Shown one piece after another: positions 40,066 to 45,062 of a stretch of DNA of 45,062 nucleotides. Numbering within the stretch: the first letter of the stretch is position 1; each line of letters opens with the position of its first letter. The notes below the pieces were generated by a model. The model was given only the letters and a program-made list of their open reading frames with translations. It had not been told where the DNA came from and did no database searches. Source of the DNA: Candidatus Thorarchaeota archaeon (lineage in GTDB: Archaea > Asgardarchaeota > Thorarchaeia > Thorarchaeales > Thorarchaeaceae); contig PRDI01000096.1 of the NCBI GenBank assembly GCA_003345595.1, positions 1-45,062 of the forward strand, written 5' to 3'. The translations under genes were made by a program, and so were the position numbers.

Positions 40066-42966
40066 TCACAGGTTTCTTAGAACCACTGCAGGATTCACTG
40101 CTCCAGCTTTGAGAGCCGGAATATAGCAGCTCGCAAGCATCGCGAAAGCGTCAACTGACATGACCAGTAGCATCACTGTGAATGGAAATGCCAATATCTC
40201 CCCCAGTGCCGGTGAGAAAGGTGCGATTCCGAAGGTCAGGAGGCTCATGGAGTATCCGAACGCGGCACCCAGAGCCAGACTGATGCACATGGCAGCAATC
40301 ACCGAGCCGGCAAACTCACCGAAGACCATCGACAGCACCTGTTTCTTTGTCCCACCAAGGGCTCTGAAGACAGCGTACTCCCAATCGCGTTCCTTCACAG
40401 CCGAACCCAAGAAGAGGCCTATGGCTGAGAGCCCCATCCCGCCACAAAGTACGAAAGATATCACCGTCAGACCCTGAATTCCAGAGAGGAACAGGTGAAC
40501 GGAGTAGGAAGTCGCAGTGTCGAATGTTTCAGGCGAGTAGACAAACACATTTCTCTCCGAATCGAGAGTCTGCTGAACCAGAGTCATATCGCTGAAGCAT
40601 GCAGTGTCAACGAGAAACAGGTCCGAAGTGTGGTAGTAGGTCAGTGATGACAAGAGATTGAGGTTTACAAAAGCAAACCCACCTTGGCCTACCTGAAAAC
40701 CAAACTGTGATGCGAATGATGCTGCTTGTAGGTCATACGTAGCAGCTACTCCGAAACCAGGAGCACTTCGCATAATCCCGACAATCTCAAATGATGCGAT
40801 TCTTGTCGCATTGATGGTGCCAAAATAGACAGCAATGGTGTCTCCCACGGTTTCATTCCAGAGTCTGGAGTAGTACTCACTCAATATGATTCCATCTTCC
40901 CTGGCGCCGAGTGCAGAGAGCACAGACTGGGCATCGCCAGTGATGAACGAATCGGGTGAGAAGTATCCAATGCGTGCGTAGTTCGCCGCATCGATGCCCT
41001 CCAAGAAGAATGGAAACGCGCCGACTTGAGCCCATGTTTCCAGCACGGGAGTGACGGAAGTCACGCCCGGGAAGTCCATTAGGGTGCGGTTGTAACTGAG
41101 AGGCCTCTGATCACACTCTATTCGGAGGTCACATCCGATCGAGTATCTCAGTTCGTTGTCGAGCGTGGCTTCAAAGCTACCCGCTTGAATCAACATCATC
41201 GTGGTTGTGGTTAACGTCAGTGTGAGGATCACCAGCAGAGGGATGAACTGCCCCTTTCTTCTTCTGAGGCTTTGGCTCAAGTATAGGCTCTTTTCACCAA
41301 GTAGGAAGGCAGTGCTGCCAGACAGCCTTCCGGTAGCCAGACGCATTGCCCTCGAACCAAGATATGAGGCTATGAAGAGCATCATGGTGGCGCCTAGTAT
41401 CTCAAGTACGGCAATGCTCCCTCTTGGGGCTATGATCAATGGCATCAGAAGGAGTATAACAAGCACTGTTGTCAAGCCTAGGACGTAACGCCATATGCCT
41501 GTCTGTTCGGCTTCCTCTGAAGGCTGCCCCACAGTAGGTTGCCCTACTTCAGACACATCAATCCGGCGGGCAACGTGCAGCAGGTATGCGGCGGGCAGAT
41601 ATAGCGCTATCGCGGCTGCAATTGCGAGGGCGACAGGGGATATCGTCACTCTGTTGAGGAACCTCAGATATTCATTGGGGTCGAACATGAATAGACCGAC
41701 CGATGAACCCATGAGGGGAGCCATCAAGACTGAGAAGACCAGCCCTGTGCCAAGCCCTAGTAGCGAGAGAAGCAGAGATTCCCACATGAATGTCGCAAAG
41801 ACTTGATTGAAGGAGGCTCCCTTCGATCTGAGGGCACTTATCTCGCCCTTACGACGCGCAATGGAAGTCTCAGATGTGAAGACGCTGAGCATTAGACTCA
41901 TGATGAGGACTGGAAACGCAATCACAGTGAGAACCTGACTCTGAAGGTAGGTCTTGATGCGCGCGTCCATGCTCCAAATCTCCTCAAGGCCGTTGACAGA
42001 CACCCTCGTGTACGCGCCCTCAATCTGAGTCTTGAGCGCAAGCAGGTTGTTCCCGATCTCTTCGGGGCCGAGTGCGAGGAGCGCATCCTCAGAGGCTCTC
42101 AACAGGCACACCGGGGAAAAGAAGGACCGAGTTTCCACGTCGGCTGCTACGTCCTCACTCACTTCGGACCGCAGTATCATCACTGAGTCGTTAATACCGA
42201 GTACCGGATCTTCTGTCAGGCTCATAGGGTCCCAGTTCTTCCGGCTCATGGATGGAAATGACTGGCTGATCAGCGTGGTGAGTGAACGGACTTGATAGAC
42301 GCCTGCAACCGTGAAACCATGCATGGCAACCCGTCCCCATGCAAAGGGGTTTCCCCTGCTATTTCGCGCATTCTGTCCGAACAGATCGAAATCTATGACA
42401 CTGCCAACATCGATGTCGACACCGTGGACCTGACGGGCATAGCCGACAAACATGTCAGATACGAGCACTTGCCCTCCGCTCAGGGAGAAGTTCCCCCGAC
42501 AGTCGAACTCCTGGGACCAGTTGCCGAGCACCTCTTCAGTCACGAGGATGACACGCATGTCCTTTATCCCTAGAGCATAGTTGAGATCAATCGGCGAGTA
42601 CAAAGACCAGCTCGGAAAGAAATCCCCAGTCAGAATCCCCAAAGTGGAGGACACAAGATCAGACCATTCAGTAAGCTGGCTGGCATCAGCCATCTGCCTC
42701 GCCGCCAAGAGATCGGAGGATGATACGCTCTCTCCTATCTTAGGTTCAAGACTGAACTGGTATGGATTCGTTGCGAAATAGTCATCAACTACCAAGTACG
42801 TCCCAGTGGAAGTCCATACAAAGACCGTGGTCGGCAGGGCCACCCCTATTGCAAGGACCAATGCTATCCCGGCGTTGCGAACCGGGTAGTTCCGTAATGA
42901 GGTCAGCGCGTACCTTGCGGCCCACCATGCATTGCCGGAGTAGGTGTTGGGTCTTTCCTTCTTCAT
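40066..42966 (-). CDS. FtsX/MacB-type ABC permease 1
   Basis: The 966-residue membrane protein has one N-terminal helix (about 30-50), a large extracytoplasmic domain, and a first FtsX membrane block (about 345-470). Helices in the middle (about 495-545) precede a second extracytoplasmic domain, and a C-terminal FtsX block (about 840-960) ends in PAVVLRNL. It is a duplicated FtsX arrangement, as in Lol-like or lipoprotein/peptide-linked mechanotransmitter systems rather than classic substrate channels. The start is ATG 42966, 12 bases after the stop of permease 2. The cytoplasmic loops RKGEISALRSKGAS and RDWEYAVFRALGGT are the coupling helices that would contact the ATPase. What it acts on is not known. 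Confidence 0.9.
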   Translation of the reverse strand: MKKERPNTYSGNAWWAARYALTSLRNYPVRNAGIALVLAIGVALPTTVFVWTSTGTYLVVDDYFATNPYQFSLEPKIGESVSSSDLLAARQMADASQLTEWSDLVSSTLGILTGDFFPSWSLYSPIDLNYALGIKDMRVILVTEEVLGNWSQEFDCRGNFSLSGGQVLVSDMFVGYARQVHGVDIDVGSVIDFDLFGQNARNSRGNPFAWGRVAMHGFTVAGVYQVRSLTTLISQSFPSMSRKNWDPMSLTEDPVLGINDSVMILRSEVSEDVAADVETRSFFSPVCLLRASEDALLALGPEEIGNNLLALKTQIEGAYTRVSVNGLEEIWSMDARIKTYLQSQVLTVIAFPVLIMSLMLSVFTSETSIARRKGEISALRSKGASFNQVFATFMWESLLLSLLGLGTGLVFSVLMAPLMGSSVGLFMFDPNEYLRFLNRVTISPVALAIAAAIALYLPAAYLLHVARRIDVSEVGQPTVGQPSEEAEQTGIWRYVLGLTTVLVILLLMPLIIAPRGSIAVLEILGATMMLFIASYLGSRAMRLATGRLSGSTAFLLGEKSLYLSQSLRRRKGQFIPLLVILTLTLTTTTMMLIQAGSFEATLDNELRYSIGCDLRIECDQRPLSYNRTLMDFPGVTSVTPVLETWAQVGAFPFFLEGIDAANYARIGYFSPDSFITGDAQSVLSALGAREDGIILSEYYSRLWNETVGDTIAVYFGTINATRIASFEIVGIMRSAPGFGVAATYDLQAASFASQFGFQVGQGGFAFVNLNLLSSLTYYHTSDLFLVDTACFSDMTLVQQTLDSERNVFVYSPETFDTATSYSVHLFLSGIQGLTVISFVLCGGMGLSAIGLFLGSAVKERDWEYAVFRALGGTKKQVLSMVFGEFAGSVIAAMCISLALGAAFGYSMSLLTFGIAPFSPALGEILAFPFTVMLLVMSVDAFAMLASCYIPALKAGAVNPAVVLRNL

Positions 42967-42978
42967 TTCGTTCGCTCC

Positions 42979-45062
42979 TCACAGGTTCCTGAGGACAATC
43001 GCTGGGTCTGTCTTGGCAGCCTCACGTGCAGGCCAGTACGATCCTACAGTCATCGCCAGTATCTCGACAAGAAGTACAGCTGTAAGGAAACTCACTGGAA
43101 ACGTAATCACCGCCGGCAGAATCCGAGCGAATGGGCTCGCCGAGTAGACGAGGATGCTCATTACATAGCCAAACACAGAACCCAAGACCACGCTCAGTGC
43201 CACACACGCCAAAACAATCCCTGTGAATTCTGAGAATACAGTATTCACGACCTGCTTCTTAGAGCCCCCGACTGCACGAAGAATCGCGTAGTCACGCCTG
43301 CGCTCCCTAACCAATGAGCCCAAGAAGAGGGTAAGTGCAAATATGCTAAGGAGTAGTGACATCACAAACCCGATTGAGAAAAGACCCTCGACCACACTTA
43401 GGAAGAGGGCAGTCCCGAAAGAGTACTGCTTCAGCTCAAACTGCTCTGGTGTAGTCGCGGACACGCCGGGGATGTCTTGAATGGCTCTCAATAGAAAGCT
43501 CTGGTCTGTCACGCAGACGAGGTTTCCGAGGAACAACTCTGCTGTGGCTATGTCAGTCACTGACGATGTGAAGAGCAAGTTTGTGAAGCCAATGCCCGAA
43601 AGGCCCAACTGAAAACCAAATCCTGCGCCCAACCGCGAGCCCGGAATATAAGACTGCGCAGCATACCCGAATCCGGGCGCGCTGTAGACAAAACCTACAA
43701 CTGTTAGGTTTGTCAGGACTGGCGTCAGCCGCCCCCCAATCTGGAGAGTCAAAGTGTCACCGATTGTCTTGTTCCAACGGTCAGCATGATACCTGCTGAT
43801 GATGATGCCGTTGCTTGTTTGTGAGAGCCGTGATAGGATAGCGCTAGCCTGTTCTCCTCCAAAGCTGGTTTCATCGAAGTGCCCAATCAATGAATAGTCG
43901 GTCGCATCCAGCGCCACTATGGATATACTCTCACTCCCGAGACGACCCCAAGTACGCATAATTGGCATCACCCTGTTTACACCGGGAAAGTCATCAAGTG
44001 TGCCATTGAAGCTGAAGGGCTGTGCAGTGCATACGACCCGCAAGTCAGCACCTATCGCATAGTCGATTTCTCTATTCAGATCAGTGTAGAAGCTCTGCGC
44101 CTGCACTGTGAAGGCGACTGTGGATGATAGCGTCAGTGCCAAGACAACCATGAGAGGTATCGTCCGACCTTTGCGCATACGCAGATTGCCGGCTGCAATC
44201 AGATTCTTCTCACCCAGGAGGAATGATAGTTTGGCCGACAGCCGCGCAAAGCCTACTCTGAACATCCTTGATCCATTGTATGCCATAAAGAACCATGATG
44301 CAGTCCCAAGTCCCAGCTCAAGCATCAGCATTGTCGGATCTGCGGGCAGAAATATCGCGGCTGCGACCACCATTGCCAGAAGCACGATAGAACTGCCCAA
44401 TGTGAATCCGTACGCTTCGCCGTAGAGGTTGAGGGGTTCCGAGGTTTCCATCATGGTAGACCCAATCTCAGAGAGAGCTGCCTTTCGTGCTGAATTCAGA
44501 ATGAGCAGGAGGGGTGGTACAATGCAGATTAGAGTGGGGTAGGCAATAGCCTCGGACCTCAGAACAGTGTTCGACAAGTAGAATCCGTACAGGTTCCAGT
44601 CAAAGATCAGAAACGCCTTGGCTGCAGGAATCAGCGCGGCCAGCAGTATGCTCAGTGCAATGCCTATGATAAGACTCAGTGTCGCCATGATGACAGACTC
44701 TGTGATGAAGATGCCATAGACCTGGGAGGAATTAGCGCCTTTGGATCTCAGCGCACTCACCTCGGCGCCCCTGGCGGCCATGAAAGTATCAGCTGCAAAG
44801 ACTGAGAGAGACAGTGCAAGAATGAAGACTGGAAGATTGAGAAGAGTAAGAGGCATTGAAGCCATGTAAGTGTCGACCAGACTCTGCAAGTATGCTATCT
44901 CACCAAGACCCTCGCACTCCACATCGAACTGCTCATCCACTCTTGCCTTCAGCGTGAGCAGGTTCTCTGCTATCTTGTCTGGACCCGCTGCGATAAGGGC
45001 AGTGGAGGAGGACCTGACGAACGAATGCGCACCGAAGAAGCCGACCTCGGAAACTTGACCCA
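42979..45062 (-). CDS. FtsX/MacB-type ABC permease 2, N-terminus cut by window edge
   Basis: This is the paralogue of permease 1. The frame is open to the right edge: codons up to 45061 read on as GPDKIAENLLTLKARVDEQ, aligning with GPEEIGNNLLALKTQIE of permease 1, so a GTG at 44940 is not the real start. About 693 residues are visible. They contain the first FtsX block with the RGAEVSALRSKGAN coupling helix, the second extracytoplasmic domain (AIGADLRVVC, PGVNRVMP), and the C-terminal block RRRDYAILRAVGGS ending in PAIVLRNL. Around 270 residues are missing. With permease 1 it probably forms a heterodimer served by the ATPase downstream. Confidence 0.9.
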   Translation of the reverse strand, partial: GQVSEVGFFGAHSFVRSSSTALIAAGPDKIAENLLTLKARVDEQFDVECEGLGEIAYLQSLVDTYMASMPLTLLNLPVFILALSLSVFAADTFMAARGAEVSALRSKGANSSQVYGIFITESVIMATLSLIIGIALSILLAALIPAAKAFLIFDWNLYGFYLSNTVLRSEAIAYPTLICIVPPLLLILNSARKAALSEIGSTMMETSEPLNLYGEAYGFTLGSSIVLLAMVVAAAIFLPADPTMLMLELGLGTASWFFMAYNGSRMFRVGFARLSAKLSFLLGEKNLIAAGNLRMRKGRTIPLMVVLALTLSSTVAFTVQAQSFYTDLNREIDYAIGADLRVVCTAQPFSFNGTLDDFPGVNRVMPIMRTWGRLGSESISIVALDATDYSLIGHFDETSFGGEQASAILSRLSQTSNGIIISRYHADRWNKTIGDTLTLQIGGRLTPVLTNLTVVGFVYSAPGFGYAAQSYIPGSRLGAGFGFQLGLSGIGFTNLLFTSSVTDIATAELFLGNLVCVTDQSFLLRAIQDIPGVSATTPEQFELKQYSFGTALFLSVVEGLFSIGFVMSLLLSIFALTLFLGSLVRERRRDYAILRAVGGSKKQVVNTVFSEFTGIVLACVALSVVLGSVFGYVMSILVYSASPFARILPAVITFPVSFLTAVLLVEILAMTVGSYWPAREAAKTDPAIVLRNL

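Noticed and set aside
44870..44940. GTG at 44940 as the start of permease 2
   Set aside because: The frame continues to the right edge and the extra residues align with permease 1, so the gene begins outside the window.
1..45062. CRISPR arrays, insertion sequences and integrated elements
   Set aside because: No regularly spaced repeats, transposase or integrase motifs were seen on either strand; this was judged by eye, not by a search program.

Overview
This window is archaeal. It carries ABCE1, a HerA-NurA-Mre11 repair operon, the archaeosine synthase pair ArcS/RaSEA, the bifunctional FBP aldolase/phosphatase, an archaeal-type triosephosphate isomerase, and tRNA genes that contain short bulge-helix-bulge introns. 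The base composition looks intermediate, near 50% GC by eye. A cytosolic MtrH-like methyltransferase with a corrinoid protein and its activator, a stand-alone parvulin and many Shine-Dalgarno-led genes would fit an anaerobic archaeon such as an Asgard (Thorarchaeota-like) lineage. That placement is inference; no phylogenetic marker gene was aligned.

Layout, left to right. 1-4398 (-): nurA, herA and mre11, with mre11 running off the left edge; this is the end-resection operon. 4603-7917 (-): mtrH-like methyltransferase, an Fe-S/ASKHA corrinoid activator and a corrinoid protein, a methyl-transfer module without its substrate-specific methyltransferase. 8149-10708 (+): a metallo-beta-lactamase-fold protein that has lost its metal ligands, followed by a large cytosolic beta-repeat protein. 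10762-16889 (-): a probable operon of an MrfA/Hrq1-like helicase, ArcS, RaSEA and a small unknown protein. 17045-18494 (+): two thioredoxins and a gamma-carbonic-anhydrase-like protein lacking one metal histidine. 18502-19641 (-): an M24-fold protein lacking most metal ligands. 19917-21476 (-): two tandem paralogous exported proteins.

21700-22345 (+) holds two tRNA-Arg genes, CCG and GCG anticodons. Each has its own TATA box and, as I read them, two introns: one in the D-loop with a clear bulge-helix-bulge motif, and one in the T-loop. A 64-codon ORF lies between them. Next come an RHH/winged-helix regulator facing a 16-bp perfect palindrome, a small basic/acidic protein, and an 803-residue exported, membrane-anchored PHP-domain protein.

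26068-31434: a NIF3-family protein without metal ligands, a DUF89 phosphatase, triosephosphate isomerase, a possible SCP2-like protein, a small RHH regulator, parvulin and FBP aldolase/phosphatase. 31700-38881: uridine phosphorylase, ABCE1, then a run of small enzymes (CxxCxxCC-like protein, PHP phosphoesterase, amidohydrolase, Mut7-C nuclease, OsmC, small Toprim protein). 38959-45062 (-): an ABC ATPase with a C-terminal zinc ribbon and two large FtsX/MacB-type permeases, the second cut by the right edge.

The most notable points are the twin-intron tRNA-Arg pair, the number of enzyme-fold proteins that have lost catalytic metal ligands (four or more in 18 kb), the incomplete methyl-transfer module, and the exported PHP protein.
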